Source: JBHENW01 sp046261875 (GTDB lineage: Bacteria > Acidobacteriota > Thermoanaerobaculia > UBA5066 > Gp7-AA6). Taken from it: a stretch of DNA of 30,188 nucleotides. Below are positions 17,301 through 24,945 of the stretch, one piece after another. Positions within the stretch are counted from its first letter, which is position 1. Each line of letters begins with the position of its first letter. The notes under the pieces were generated by a model. That model saw nothing but the letters and a program-made list of their open reading frames with translations, ran no database searches and was not told where the DNA came from. The position numbers and the translations under genes are program-made. The stretch is from contig JBHENW010000069.1 in the NCBI GenBank assembly GCA_046261875.1, positions 1 to 30,188 of the forward strand, given 5' to 3'.

Positions 17301-17553
17301 AGTTGCCCGGGAGGTCCACCGCAAAGGCCTTCCGCACGACCGCGTAGCCGCCGTGGCCCTGGAAGTCGAAGTCGAGCCGGAGCGCGCGCCCCTCCAACCC
17401 TTCGGCGCCCGTGACCGATAGCTTCACGCCGTCCGACGGGGCTGCCGTCCAGCCGGAGGGATCGTCGAACGGATCCAGGAGGACCGGCTCCTTCGCGCGC
17501 GGTGACGCCGCCAGAAGAAACGCTCCGGCGACCACGGCGAGCAGGCGCTTCAC
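14299..17553 (-). CDS. Secreted discoidin-domain (alpha/alpha)6-barrel glycoside hydrolase candidate
   Basis: This is a 1084-residue exported protein. The GTG start at 17553 overlaps the permease stop (GTGA) and follows GGGAGG by 9 bases. The signal peptide is MKRLLAVVAGAFLLAASPRA. Residues about 25-178 look like a carbohydrate-binding jelly roll (FDDPSGW, DELTLRE). About 190-367 is an F5/8-type (discoidin) module (SSSAPGSAPARILDGDGATAW). That module is split by a low-complexity insert at about 268-332. From about 650 an (alpha/alpha)6-hairpin enzyme domain is suggested by RAYERSWIRDGALT (SWIRDG at 681-686), CCVDARGADPVPENDSHGEL, and SYWDDFWAL. The C-terminus (about 1010-1084) resembles the small beta domain after such barrels. 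I do not recognise the exact GH family; amylolytic or beta-glucan-specific activity cannot be separated by eye. Operon context favours trimming of the same glucan as GH144. Confidence 0.78.
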   Translation of the reverse strand: MKRLLAVVAGAFLLAASPRAKEPVLLDPFDDPSGWTAAPSDGVKLSVTGAEGLEGRALRLDFDFQGHGGYAVVRKAFAVDLPGNYEFRFRVRGDAPANNLEFKLVDPSGDNVWWVNRRGFEVPGEWQEVRIKKRHVSFAWGPAGGGEIRRVAAVELAITAGEGGTGWIAFDELTLRELPPAAPYRRVPSVTASSSAPGSAPARILDGDGATAWETPETSAWVALDFLENREYGGLTIRWDETDYPRRFTVEVSEDGKRWTTVRTVAAGASPGASRSDSTSRGPSQREESPRGEEPRAAGAGASEGPGERSSPRPGEPRAGAMAGPERARATSHLMLPEAESRHLRLKLSESSRGRGFGIRELTVRPPEFGASPNDFFLAIAREAPRGSFPRSFSGEQVYWTLVGTDGDPEEALLSEDGALEIRKGGPSVEPFLFEDGALATWASVTSTQSLSGGYLPIPSVAWKRKGISLEVTAFAEPGPGDASTLYARYRAQNGAGGRQRAKLVLALRPFQVNPPSQFLNTPGGVARVETMSWNGRWVTVNGKEIIDPIDGNPAFGAIAFDEGDLVDLLRRGEAPERAEVADPTGFASAVLAYDLDLAAGETKTVSLRIPFRPAALFPATLAQRMAATEKDWTAKLGTVGFRLPAAAAPLVATLRSNLAYVLINRDGPAIQPGSRAYERSWIRDGALTSAALLRLGHERPVREFIVWYAPKQFENGKVPCCVDARGADPVPENDSHGELIYLIAEHHRFTGDRAFLSELWPRVEKAAEYIELLRQQRRTEEYRRPEKAHFFGLLPESISHEGYSAKPMHSYWDDFWALRGLEDAAELAVALGKQDLAKRYAAIRDEFRRELFASLAAAMKLHRIDYLPGAAELGDFDATSTTIAISPGGELSRLPRAAVTRTFEKYFDEFRKRRDGQLAWEGYTPYELRNVGVFVRLGWKERAHELLDFFMKDRRPESWNQWPEAVARLMREPRFLGDLPHTWVGSDFIRSFLDFFAYLRAEDGALILAAGIPESWVRGEGGVGIDGLRTEYGPLAYTLSAEGPAVRLRIPGTGLRMPPGGLVVQWRGRETRIRELPADVRLP
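16558..16752 (-). repeat. In-frame low-complexity insert with a 12-bp perfect palindrome inside a discoidin module
   Basis: The stretch encodes about 65 residues rich in Ser, Gly, Arg, Pro and Glu, placed between TVRTVAAG and TSHLMLPEAES, which would otherwise join as one beta-hairpin. The DNA is full of GCTCGC-type runs. It contains CGCAGCGCGAGG (16660-16671) and its exact reverse complement (16692-16703) around a 20-nt loop, which itself has a CTCCC/GGGAG inner stem. It looks like a palindromic mobile element (REP/RPE-like) that kept the frame, though simple-sequence expansion could give something similar. Confidence 0.6.
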
Positions 17554-18359
17554 TCCTTGACGCCTCCCAGGAGGATCCCTTCGATGTAGTACCGCTGGAG
17601 GAAGAGGAAGAGCAGGAGGACGGGGATCACGGTCACGACCGACCCGGCCATCATCAGCTCATTGTCCTGGACGTGCTCGCGCGTGAGGCTCGCGAGGGCG
17701 ACCGGAAGCGTGTAACGGTCGTCGTCGGTCAGGACGATGAGCGGCCAGAGGAAGTCGTTCCAGGACGCGAGAAAGGTGAAGAGGGCGAGGGTGATCAGGA
17801 TCGGCGTCAACAGGGGGAGCACCACCCTGCGGTAGATCTTGAGCTCCGAGGCGCCGTCGATGCGCGCCGCTTCCAGCAGGCTGTCGGGAATCCCGAGGGC
17901 GTACTGGCGGACGAGGAAGATGCCGAAGATCGTCGCCATCGACGGCACGATGACGCCGGCGTACGTGTTGATGAGGCCGATCTGCTTGAGCAGGAGGAAG
18001 AGTGGGAGCATCGCGACCTGGGCCGGGATGACGAGCGCCGAGAGCAGGCCGCGGAAGATCGCGTCCCGCCCCCGGAAATGGAGCTTCGCGAACGCGTACC
18101 CGGCCATCGAGTTCAGTAAAAGGGAGATCAGCGTCACGGCGGCGGCCAGGAGCGTGCTGTTGAGGAGGAACCGGCCCATCCGGAGCTGCGAGAAGAGCGC
18201 CCGGTAGTTGGCGAGCGTCGCGGCGTCGGGCAGGAGTGGCGGCGGCGATTGGTTGGACTCGCCCGGGACCATCAGGGAGGCGGAGACCATCCAGAGCAGC
18301 GGGAAAGCCGTCAGCGCCGCCGCGGCGAGCAGGGCGACGTGGAGCAGGAGCCTTTTCAC
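17550..18359 (-). CDS. CUT1 ABC sugar transporter permease (MalG/UgpE type)
   Basis: This is a 269-residue inner-membrane permease with about six hydrophobic segments. The first is LLLHVALLAAAALTAFPLLW; later ones include MLPLFLLLKQIG, ILITLALFTFLA and VVTVIPVLLLFLFLQRYY. The cytoplasmic EAA loop that docks on the ATPase is EAARIDGASELKIYRRVVLP. It ends in the usual GILLGGVKE. The GTG start at 18359 overlaps the upstream permease stop, and its own stop overlaps the next gene's GTG. It pairs with the permease just upstream and the binding protein beyond it. The sugar is inferred from the operon enzymes to be a glucan oligomer. Confidence 0.94.
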   Translation of the reverse strand: MKRLLLHVALLAAAALTAFPLLWMVSASLMVPGESNQSPPPLLPDAATLANYRALFSQLRMGRFLLNSTLLAAAVTLISLLLNSMAGYAFAKLHFRGRDAIFRGLLSALVIPAQVAMLPLFLLLKQIGLINTYAGVIVPSMATIFGIFLVRQYALGIPDSLLEAARIDGASELKIYRRVVLPLLTPILITLALFTFLASWNDFLWPLIVLTDDDRYTLPVALASLTREHVQDNELMMAGSVVTVIPVLLLFLFLQRYYIEGILLGGVKE

Positions 18360-19234
18360 GCCTCCGCCCCCCGTTTCTGCAGCCAGAACTGGAGGAGCGT
18401 CGCGGCGAGCACGATCGCGAAGAGGACAAAGGCCACGGCGGAGGCCGATCCCATGTTCCACCACTTGAAGGCTTCTTCGAACATGAGATAGACGATCGAG
18501 ACCGTGCTCTGCACCGGCCCACCGCGGGTCATCACGTACGGCTCGGCGAAGAGCTGGAAGTATCCGATCATCGTGATGACGGCGACGAAGAGGAACGTCG
18601 GCGCGAGCATCGGCAGCGTGATGCGGCGGAACTGCGGCCAGGCGCCCGCCCCGTCGATCCGCGCGGCCTCGTAGAGCTGCTCGGGGATGTTCTGAAGCCC
18701 GGCGATGAAGAGGATCATGTTGTAGCCGAAGTTCTTCCAGACGGCGAGCAGGATGATGGCCGGCATCGCCCACTTCGGGTCTCCCAGCCAGTCCACCGGC
18801 GCCACGCCGAAGACTCCCAGGAACGCGTTGATGAAGCCGTAACGCGTGTGGTACAGGTAGCGCCAGACCACGGCGACGGCCACGAGCGTCGTCACGACGG
18901 GCGCGAAGAACACCGTCCGGAACAAGGGCTTGAATCGCGTCGTCTTCGAGGCGACGGCGAGCGCGGCGGCGAGCGCCACGGCGACCGACAGCGGGCCGCC
19001 GACGAGCACGAAGTAGAAGGTGTTCTTCAGCGCCCTCCAGAACGCCGGGTTCTGGAAGAGCGCGGCGTAGTTCCGGAACCCCACGAAGCGCACGTTGTCC
19101 AGGCTCGCCAGGGCGTAGATGTCGAAGTCCGTGAAGGAGAGGAGGAGCGCCGCCCCCACCGGCAGGAAGAAGAAGAGCGCGAGGACGGCCAGACCCGGCG
19201 CGAGAAAGAGCGCTGCGGCGCGTCCCGGAGTCAT
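18356..19234 (-). CDS. CUT1 ABC sugar transporter permease (MalF/UgpA type)
   Basis: This is a 292-residue inner-membrane permease. It has a hydrophobic first helix (ALFLAPGLAVLALFFFLPVG), an FVGFRNYAALFQNPAFW stretch typical of MalF/UgpA proteins, and five further membrane segments. The EAA loop is YEAARIDGAGAWPQFRRITLP, followed by MLAPTFLFVAVITMIGYFQLF. The ATG at 19234 overlaps the binding-protein stop (ATGA); no Shine-Dalgarno is evident, consistent with coupled re-initiation. The open frame extending upstream to 19807 is antisense-frame noise over the binding-protein gene. It forms a heterodimeric channel with the next permease. Confidence 0.94.
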   Translation of the reverse strand: MTPGRAAALFLAPGLAVLALFFFLPVGAALLLSFTDFDIYALASLDNVRFVGFRNYAALFQNPAFWRALKNTFYFVLVGGPLSVAVALAAALAVASKTTRFKPLFRTVFFAPVVTTLVAVAVVWRYLYHTRYGFINAFLGVFGVAPVDWLGDPKWAMPAIILLAVWKNFGYNMILFIAGLQNIPEQLYEAARIDGAGAWPQFRRITLPMLAPTFLFVAVITMIGYFQLFAEPYVMTRGGPVQSTVSIVYLMFEEAFKWWNMGSASAVAFVLFAIVLAATLLQFWLQKRGAEA

Positions 19235-20532
19235 CGGCCGCCGGTCCGGTTCCGCGCGAGCATCCAGCGCCGCTTCTCGAGCAGGCCGTCCACGTCCCGA
19301 TCGAAGACCGCAAGGGCCTCGTCGATCGTCTTCTTGCCGTGAACGACCTCTTCGGCGTAGAGGCGCATCTTCTGGACGATGCGCTCCCATTCGGGCACCT
19401 GGGGGGCCGGCTCGACGCGCGTGAGCTGCTCCCGAAAAGCGCGGGTGTAGGGATCGCCGGAGAACGCCGGAGCGAGCCAGGCGGTCTGGCGCGACGGGAG
19501 GTTGCCCGTGAGCTCGTAGAACCGGGCCTGGTTCTCCGGCGTCGAAAGGAACTCGAGGAGCTTCCACGCTTCCGGTTTGTGGTTCGACTTCCGGAAGAGG
19601 ACGAGGCTCGATCCGCCGGCGATCGACTCGCCCGGACCGTTCGGCCCGGGCATCGGCGCCGTCATCCAGTCGTCCTGAGCCTCCGCCGGGAGCCGGCGCT
19701 TGAACTCGCCGATGTTCCACGGACCGGTGATGTAGAAGACGAAGTACCCTTTCGCGAACTCCTGCCAGACGTTCGAGATCTGCGTCTCCGACGCGACGGG
19801 CGCCCATCCCTTCCGGAACATGTCGACGTAGAACGCGAAGGCGCGCCGGAACCCGGGGCTCGAAAAGTTGCCCCGCGTCCCGTTTTCAGCGAGCAGCGGC
19901 TCCTCCTGCTGGAGGCCGAAGATCAGGAGCTGCTCGAACTCGTCCGTCGGCATGAGGATGGCGAAGTTCCCCTCTCCGCCGAGCCGTTTGACGCGGGCCA
20001 TGGAGTCTTCCCACTCCGCCCACGTGCGCGGCGGGCGCGGGTAGCCGGCTCTCCGCAGGAGGTCCCGCCGATAGAAGAGCAGGCGCGTGTCCACGTACCA
20101 GGGCACGCCGTAGGGGATCCCGTCGATCACGTTGGTCGCCCAGATGCCGGGGAAGTAGTCCTCGGCGGCGACCCGGCCAGCGCTCGCCTCGAGAAAGGGG
20201 CGGAGATCTTCCAGCGCCTCCAGCGCCACGAGCTCCGGCAGCCACGTGTTGCCGAGCTGGGAGAGGTCGGGCGTGGACCCTCCGGCGTAGGCGGTCAGGA
20301 GCTTCTCGTGCGCCGCGTTCCAGGGGATCTGCTGGATCCGGACCTGGATGCCGGGGTTCTGCCGCGTGAACTCGGGAAGGAGCTGTCCGACGACCTCACC
20401 TTCCCGTCCGAGCCCCCAGAACTCGATCGTGACGATCCCGGCGTCGGAACGGGTCCCGCAGGCCGCGCCCGAGAGCGCGAGGAGGAGGAAGGCGACCGCG
20501 AGGAGGAGGAAGGCGACCGTCGGACGCTTCAC
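19231..20532 (-). CDS. ABC transporter extracellular sugar-binding protein (family 1)
   Basis: This is a 433-residue exported solute-binding protein of the CUT1 class. The leader is MKRPT followed by two copies of VAFLLLA, then ALSGAAC, with a likely lipid-anchored Cys at 25 (the lipobox is imperfect). The mature part starts with VTIEFWGLG and has the family pattern of a FTRQNPGIQVRIQQIPW strand-helix, GGSTPDLSQLGNTWLPEL, IPYGVPWYVDTRLLFYRRDL and FAKGYFVFYITGPWNIGEF. The GTG start overlaps the GH144 stop, and the stop overlaps the permease ATG. It captures oligosaccharides in the periplasm for the permease pair. Specificity is not readable from the sequence; GH144 upstream suggests sophoro-oligosaccharides. 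Confidence 0.93.
   Translation of the reverse strand: MKRPTVAFLLLAVAFLLLALSGAACGTRSDAGIVTIEFWGLGREGEVVGQLLPEFTRQNPGIQVRIQQIPWNAAHEKLLTAYAGGSTPDLSQLGNTWLPELVALEALEDLRPFLEASAGRVAAEDYFPGIWATNVIDGIPYGVPWYVDTRLLFYRRDLLRRAGYPRPPRTWAEWEDSMARVKRLGGEGNFAILMPTDEFEQLLIFGLQQEEPLLAENGTRGNFSSPGFRRAFAFYVDMFRKGWAPVASETQISNVWQEFAKGYFVFYITGPWNIGEFKRRLPAEAQDDWMTAPMPGPNGPGESIAGGSSLVLFRKSNHKPEAWKLLEFLSTPENQARFYELTGNLPSRQTAWLAPAFSGDPYTRAFREQLTRVEPAPQVPEWERIVQKMRLYAEEVVHGKKTIDEALAVFDRDVDGLLEKRRWMLARNRTGGR
20476..20517 (-). repeat. Perfect 21-bp tandem duplication in a signal-peptide core
   Basis: Two identical 21-bp units (20476-20496 and 20497-20517) encode VAFLLLA twice, at residues 6-12 and 13-19 of the sugar-binding protein. 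The copies show no mismatch, which suggests a recent slippage event or assembly duplication. The leader remains a plausible length. Confidence 0.9.
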
Positions 20533-22046
20533 GGCGACGGGGGCGCGGGAGTGACTACGGGCCTGTGCGGAACCGTTCGGGGCTCGCGGTCTCGCCGGAC
20601 CGGCACCCGCGGCGCCGCCGCGGGTTCCTCCAGCCACCCGCCGGCAAAGCCGGCGCGCCGCAGGCCCGTCACGACGTAAGGATTCTTCCGCATGGTCTTC
20701 CAGACGAGCTCGGACCGGTAGTTCTCGATCATCGCGACGATCGGCCCCTGGTCGATCCCGAGATAGTCGCCGTCGAACCATCCCTTCCCCGGGACGACGC
20801 GGCCGTGCTTCAGGGGAAGCCTCGTCGCCGTGAAAGTCGGGTTGAAGGAGTCGAGGAATCCGTAGGTCGAGAAGAGATCCTCGCCGTACCGCCGGCGCAT
20901 CTCGGCCATCGCCGGGAGGACGATCTCCGGCGCGAAGGGAAGCGAAGAGACGGCGGCCGTCGGCGCGATCGTGCCGTCGTCCGTCGTCTCGGTCGCGGAA
21001 CAGCCCCGGGCCCAGTAGGTGTGGAACGTGCGCGGCCTTCCGTCGACCGTCAGGGTCACGTCGGCGGGACCGTCGCAGGCCGTCAGGCCCCAGACGTTCT
21101 CGCCGTAGTCCCTCCATCCGCCCGGGTTGGCGATCGCATAGGCGCGGTGGGCATAGGTCGCGCGGCGCGAGTTCTCGAAGTAGTCCACGCCGCGGGCGCG
21201 CGTGAACCCGTCCTGGATTCCCCGGAAGTCGATCCAGACGTGGGAGTACTGATAGCCGAAGAGCGCATTGAAGGGGATGTAAGTCTGCCCGTGGAAAGGC
21301 AGCCACCGGAAGTTGCCCGTCAGCTTCGGCCACGCCGTTTCCGGGATCGGGTGCGTGGGAGACCCGAGGGCCAGAAGGTACAGGATCATGGACTCGTCGT
21401 ACCCTCCTCCGCCCCAGTCGTAGGGGAGGAAGCCGACCTCCGGTTTCCAGCCGTGGTTGACGAGCGGGGGGTGCGGCTGCGCCCAGCCCCATTCCACCGC
21501 GCCGTAGAGCGAGTCGGCCAGCGAGCGGATCTCCGCTTCTTCCGGGTGCTCCGCGTCGAAGTACGACTGGGACATGAGGACCCCCGCCATCAGCAGGGTC
21601 GTATCGATCGTGGAGAGCTCGACGTCCTCGAATCGTTCCCCCGTCTCCATGTCGAGGAAGTGGTAGAAGAACCCCTTGTATCCGGTCACGCCGCGCGACG
21701 AGGGTCCCTGCGGCGCCCTCGCGAAGAACCGCAAGGTCGTCAGTGTGCGCGCACGGGCCTCCCCCCGGGTGACATAGCCGCGCTCGACCCCGATCGCGTA
21801 CGCCGTCAGGCCGAAGCCGACGGCGGCGATGCTGGAGAAGGAAGGCGTCGGGGCGCGGTCCGGGACGAGGCCGTTCTCCGGGTTGGTCAGCTCCCAGAAA
21901 TAGCGAAACGTCCGTTCCTGGAGCTCGTTGAGCGCCGCTTCCGTCGGGATCGACAGGACGTCCGGCGCCGAGGACGGGGCCCGATGGCACGCCGAGAGGA
22001 AGAAAACGGCCGCGACCACACGGGCCGCGGCCGCGAAGGTTCTCAC
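20529..22046 (-). CDS. GH144 (glucoamylase-like) lipoprotein, candidate endo-beta-1,2-glucanase
   Basis: This is a 505-residue protein of the glucoamylase-like family PF10091/COG5368, now CAZy GH144. Its founding members hydrolyse beta-1,2-glucan to sophoro-oligosaccharides. The N-terminus is a lipoprotein leader with lipobox LSAC (C20). Family landmarks are LQERTFRYFWELTNPENGLVPDR, GVTGYKGFFYHFLDMETG, ELSTIDTTLLMAGVL, YDESMILYLLALGSPTHPIP, GPADVTLTVDGRPRTFHTYWARG and the terminal GDYLGIDQGPIVAMIENYRS. All fit an (alpha/alpha)6 barrel. The last 30 residues are a proline/arginine-rich tail. The GTG at 22046 lies 10 bp after the TonB receptor stop, the only non-overlapping junction in the operon. 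Exo-acting (sophorose-releasing) members of GH144 exist, so the mode of action is open. Confidence 0.88.
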   Translation of the reverse strand: MRTFAAAARVVAAVFFLSACHRAPSSAPDVLSIPTEAALNELQERTFRYFWELTNPENGLVPDRAPTPSFSSIAAVGFGLTAYAIGVERGYVTRGEARARTLTTLRFFARAPQGPSSRGVTGYKGFFYHFLDMETGERFEDVELSTIDTTLLMAGVLMSQSYFDAEHPEEAEIRSLADSLYGAVEWGWAQPHPPLVNHGWKPEVGFLPYDWGGGGYDESMILYLLALGSPTHPIPETAWPKLTGNFRWLPFHGQTYIPFNALFGYQYSHVWIDFRGIQDGFTRARGVDYFENSRRATYAHRAYAIANPGGWRDYGENVWGLTACDGPADVTLTVDGRPRTFHTYWARGCSATETTDDGTIAPTAAVSSLPFAPEIVLPAMAEMRRRYGEDLFSTYGFLDSFNPTFTATRLPLKHGRVVPGKGWFDGDYLGIDQGPIVAMIENYRSELVWKTMRKNPYVVTGLRRAGFAGGWLEEPAAAPRVPVRRDREPRTVPHRPVVTPAPPSP

Positions 22047-22056
22047 CGAAGGAAGC

Positions 22057-24945
22057 TCAGAACGCGTATCGGACGCCGAACTGGAAGCGCCGCCCGGGCT
22101 CGACGAGACAGAACGGCTCGCCGAAGTTCGGATTCGGACCTGCCGGGTCGTCGATCGGCCGGATGAACCCGTCGTAGCAGCCGTAGTTCTCGTAGTCGAA
22201 GATGTTGAAGGCCTCCGCGATGAGCCCGAGCTGTCCGGGCCCGATGGCGAAGTCCTTTTCGAGGCGCAAGTCCATGCTCCGGAAGCCCCATGTGTCCGGG
22301 ATGATGAAGTCTTCCTGATCCGGCCGGCCGGCGTTGCGGCGGAGGATTTGCCGGCCCGTGCCGAACCCCCGAGACGCGTCGTCGATGTTGAAGGGGGTCC
22401 CGGATCCCAGAGTGATCAGTGTGCCCATCCGGAATCCCCAGGGGATCTGCGCGAGACCTGAGAGCACGACGCGGTGGCGTTCGTCGGTCGGCGTCGGGTA
22501 GCGCCCGTAGTCTTCGGGGGTCGGAAAATCGAGACTGAACAGGTCGCCGCCGTTCTGCTCCGACTCAGACAGCGTGTAGGCGAGAGACAGGCCCCATTTC
22601 GAGTCGCTCGAGAACGGCTTGTCGATCGTGAGATAGAGCGCGTCGTACCAGGCTTTCTTGTCGTCGTTGGAGATGAGGACCGGCCCGTAGGACTCGGTGA
22701 AGGTGCAGCACTGTCCGGTCGCCCAGAGATACGTGAAGCCGTTCTCGCTGCGGATCCCGACGTAGGTTGCGGCCACCATCCAGCGGCCGAGCGCCTGCCG
22801 AATTCCCGCCGACCACTGGTCCGAGCGCGGCGGCTTGGTATCGTTCTCGACCAGGAAGACTTCCCTGGTCGCGAAGCCACCCATGGGGCTCGCGAGCAGG
22901 GCGTCCAGGCCGGACCGGCTCAGGTAGGCCGGGTCCCACGCGAACGTGCCCGGCTCCGCTCCGTCCGGGGAGAAGCGGAAGCGCCGCCGCGCCCAGCGAA
23001 ACTTGTGCTCCTCGTCGAGCACGAAGTTGAACACGACGCGGTCGTAGTAGATGCCGTATCCGGCGAACAGCACGGTCTTTCCGTTCCCCATGACGTCGTA
23101 AGACGCCCCGAGCCGGGGCTGGAAGGCGCCGTAGAAGATCTCCCGGTCGTCGCCGTCCGTGAAGTAGCGGTCGTCAACCAGTCCCCCGAGCTCCGCGCGG
23201 GCCTGCGCGGGAGTCTCGAAGTCGTTGTTGAGCATGTTCGACTCGACGTCCCAGCGCAGGCCGAGGTTGAGCGCGAGCCGCGGCGTCGGGTTCCAGTCGT
23301 CCTGGACGTAGACGCCGAACTGCGTGTTGTTCGCTTCGATCCGCGGGTCTCCGGCCCCGTAGTCGGCCTCGAAGGGGATGGTCGAGCTCAGATCGGCGCG
23401 GTAGCGGAAGACCGGATTGGCGTCCAGCCGCTTCTCGACGTCGTACTTCGCGTAGACGAGGGTGACGCCCCCTTTCACCACGTGGTTCCCCACGAAATAG
23501 GAGAGGTCGTCGCGCAGCGAGATCTTGTCCTGGATGAAGTCCTGCGCCGTCGAAGCGCCCCCCAGGCGGATGAGGCCCTGGAAGTCCTCGCCGACGAGGT
23601 CGGTGTTGAGGGGGTCGGGGTGAAACTCGTAACGCTGAATCGTCAGGTTGGCGTGATTGAGCCAGCTGCTGCTGATCGCCCACTGGTAGCCGAGCGTCCC
23701 CGTGTAGACGTCGTTCTGGACGTCGGTCGCCTGCTCGAAGCTCCGTTGCTCGCCGAAGTCCCGCTTGTCCGTCTCCGTGCGGACAGATCCGGAGAAGTCC
23801 ACCGTGTGCGAGGCGCTTGGCTGGAAGGACAGCTTGCCGAAGAAGAGGTGCCCCCGGAACGGGCTGGAAAAGCTGCCCTCAGCGTCGGTGATCCGGGCGG
23901 GCAGGTTGCCGCCGAAGAAAGCGCGGTTGCCGCCGAGGAAAACGCTATTCGCGCGGTCCTGATCGTTCAGCTCGTAGGAGAGGAAGAAGTTGGTCTTGTC
24001 CGGGGTGATCGGACCCCCGATGGAGACGCCGAGCTGGAGCCGTTCGTATTCCGGCTCGTCGCAGACGGACGCCGGCCCCCCCGGGCAGCGATCATCGTTC
24101 CTCCGCCTCTCTTCGTTGAACTCGTTCTCGTCCACGAGGTCCTTGTCCTGGTAGAACCCGAAGACGTCTCCGTGGAACTCGTTGCCGCCGGATTTCGTGA
24201 TCGCCGTGATGATGGCGCTCGAGGCCTTCTCGTATTCCGCCTTGTAGTTGTTGGTCAGAACGCGGAACTCCTGCACCGCGTTCTGCGGAAAAGGGTTCCC
24301 CCGGCTGGCGTCCTGGCCGGCCACCCCTCCGAGTAGGACGTCGTTCTTGAAGCTCGACCCGTCGATGAAGACGTTGACGTTCTCCGCCGGAAGCGCCCCG
24401 CTCGAGAACTCCTGCCGGACGGCGAACTCGTCGCGGGTCGTGCGAACGCCCGGGGCGAGCGCCGTGAAGTTGAGGAAGTTGCGGTTGCTCTGCGGCAGGT
24501 TCTCGATCTGCTCCTCGGTGACGTTGGTCGCGACCTCGGACGTCTTCGTCTCCGGCAGCGGCGCCGCCGCGGTCACGGTGACGGCCTCGGCCACCCGCCC
24601 GGTGCGGCCGATCTGCATGTCCACCGTCAGGTTTTGTCCGACGAGGACACGGACCGTCTGGGTCAGCGGCTCGAAGCCGGGCGCCTCGACCTGGATCTCG
24701 TAGGATCCTGGCGCGACCGTCAGGCTGTAACCCCCGTTTCCGCCCGATGACGTGAACTGAGTGAAGCCGGTCGCGGTGTTCCGAGCCAGCAACGTGGCGT
24801 TGGCGACTGCGGCGCCGTTCTCGTCGGTCACGGTCCCCCGCAAGCTCGCCGTGGTGGTCTGGGCCGCCGCCACCGCCGGCAGCCCCAGGATGGCCGCCAG
24901 GCCCCAGGCGGCGGCCGACGCTGCGCCCCTTCTCGTGCGTGTCAT
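22057..24945 (-). CDS. Oar-like TonB-dependent receptor of the glucan operon
   Basis: This is an outer-membrane receptor of 962 residues. ATG 24945 is fixed by AAGGAGG 8 bases ahead and by the signal peptide MTRTRRGAASAAAWGLAAIL ending in VAAAQ. A carboxypeptidase-regulatory-like domain follows (GTVTDENGAAVANATLLARN, GGYSLTVAPGSYEIQVEAPGF). The plug has VTAAAPLPETKTSEV, FIDGSSFKNDVLLGG and KAEYEKASSAIITAITKSGGNEFHG. The rest is the barrel with LALNLGLRWDVE-type strands, ending in the outer-membrane signature RFQFGVRYAF with a terminal Phe. Its start overlaps the lacI stop. It probably imports or binds the glucan oligomers handled by the following genes, in a system with no SusD-like partner visible. 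Confidence 0.94.
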   Translation of the reverse strand: MTRTRRGAASAAAWGLAAILGLPAVAAAQTTTASLRGTVTDENGAAVANATLLARNTATGFTQFTSSGGNGGYSLTVAPGSYEIQVEAPGFEPLTQTVRVLVGQNLTVDMQIGRTGRVAEAVTVTAAAPLPETKTSEVATNVTEEQIENLPQSNRNFLNFTALAPGVRTTRDEFAVRQEFSSGALPAENVNVFIDGSSFKNDVLLGGVAGQDASRGNPFPQNAVQEFRVLTNNYKAEYEKASSAIITAITKSGGNEFHGDVFGFYQDKDLVDENEFNEERRRNDDRCPGGPASVCDEPEYERLQLGVSIGGPITPDKTNFFLSYELNDQDRANSVFLGGNRAFFGGNLPARITDAEGSFSSPFRGHLFFGKLSFQPSASHTVDFSGSVRTETDKRDFGEQRSFEQATDVQNDVYTGTLGYQWAISSSWLNHANLTIQRYEFHPDPLNTDLVGEDFQGLIRLGGASTAQDFIQDKISLRDDLSYFVGNHVVKGGVTLVYAKYDVEKRLDANPVFRYRADLSSTIPFEADYGAGDPRIEANNTQFGVYVQDDWNPTPRLALNLGLRWDVESNMLNNDFETPAQARAELGGLVDDRYFTDGDDREIFYGAFQPRLGASYDVMGNGKTVLFAGYGIYYDRVVFNFVLDEEHKFRWARRRFRFSPDGAEPGTFAWDPAYLSRSGLDALLASPMGGFATREVFLVENDTKPPRSDQWSAGIRQALGRWMVAATYVGIRSENGFTYLWATGQCCTFTESYGPVLISNDDKKAWYDALYLTIDKPFSSDSKWGLSLAYTLSESEQNGGDLFSLDFPTPEDYGRYPTPTDERHRVVLSGLAQIPWGFRMGTLITLGSGTPFNIDDASRGFGTGRQILRRNAGRPDQEDFIIPDTWGFRSMDLRLEKDFAIGPGQLGLIAEAFNIFDYENYGCYDGFIRPIDDPAGPNPNFGEPFCLVEPGRRFQFGVRYAF

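Noticed and set aside
20639..20655. CGCCGGC-AAA-GCCGGCG hairpin as a REP element
   Set aside because: It lies in GH144 coding sequence and encodes ordinary residues (GFAGG). High GC makes such short stems common, and no U-tract follows.
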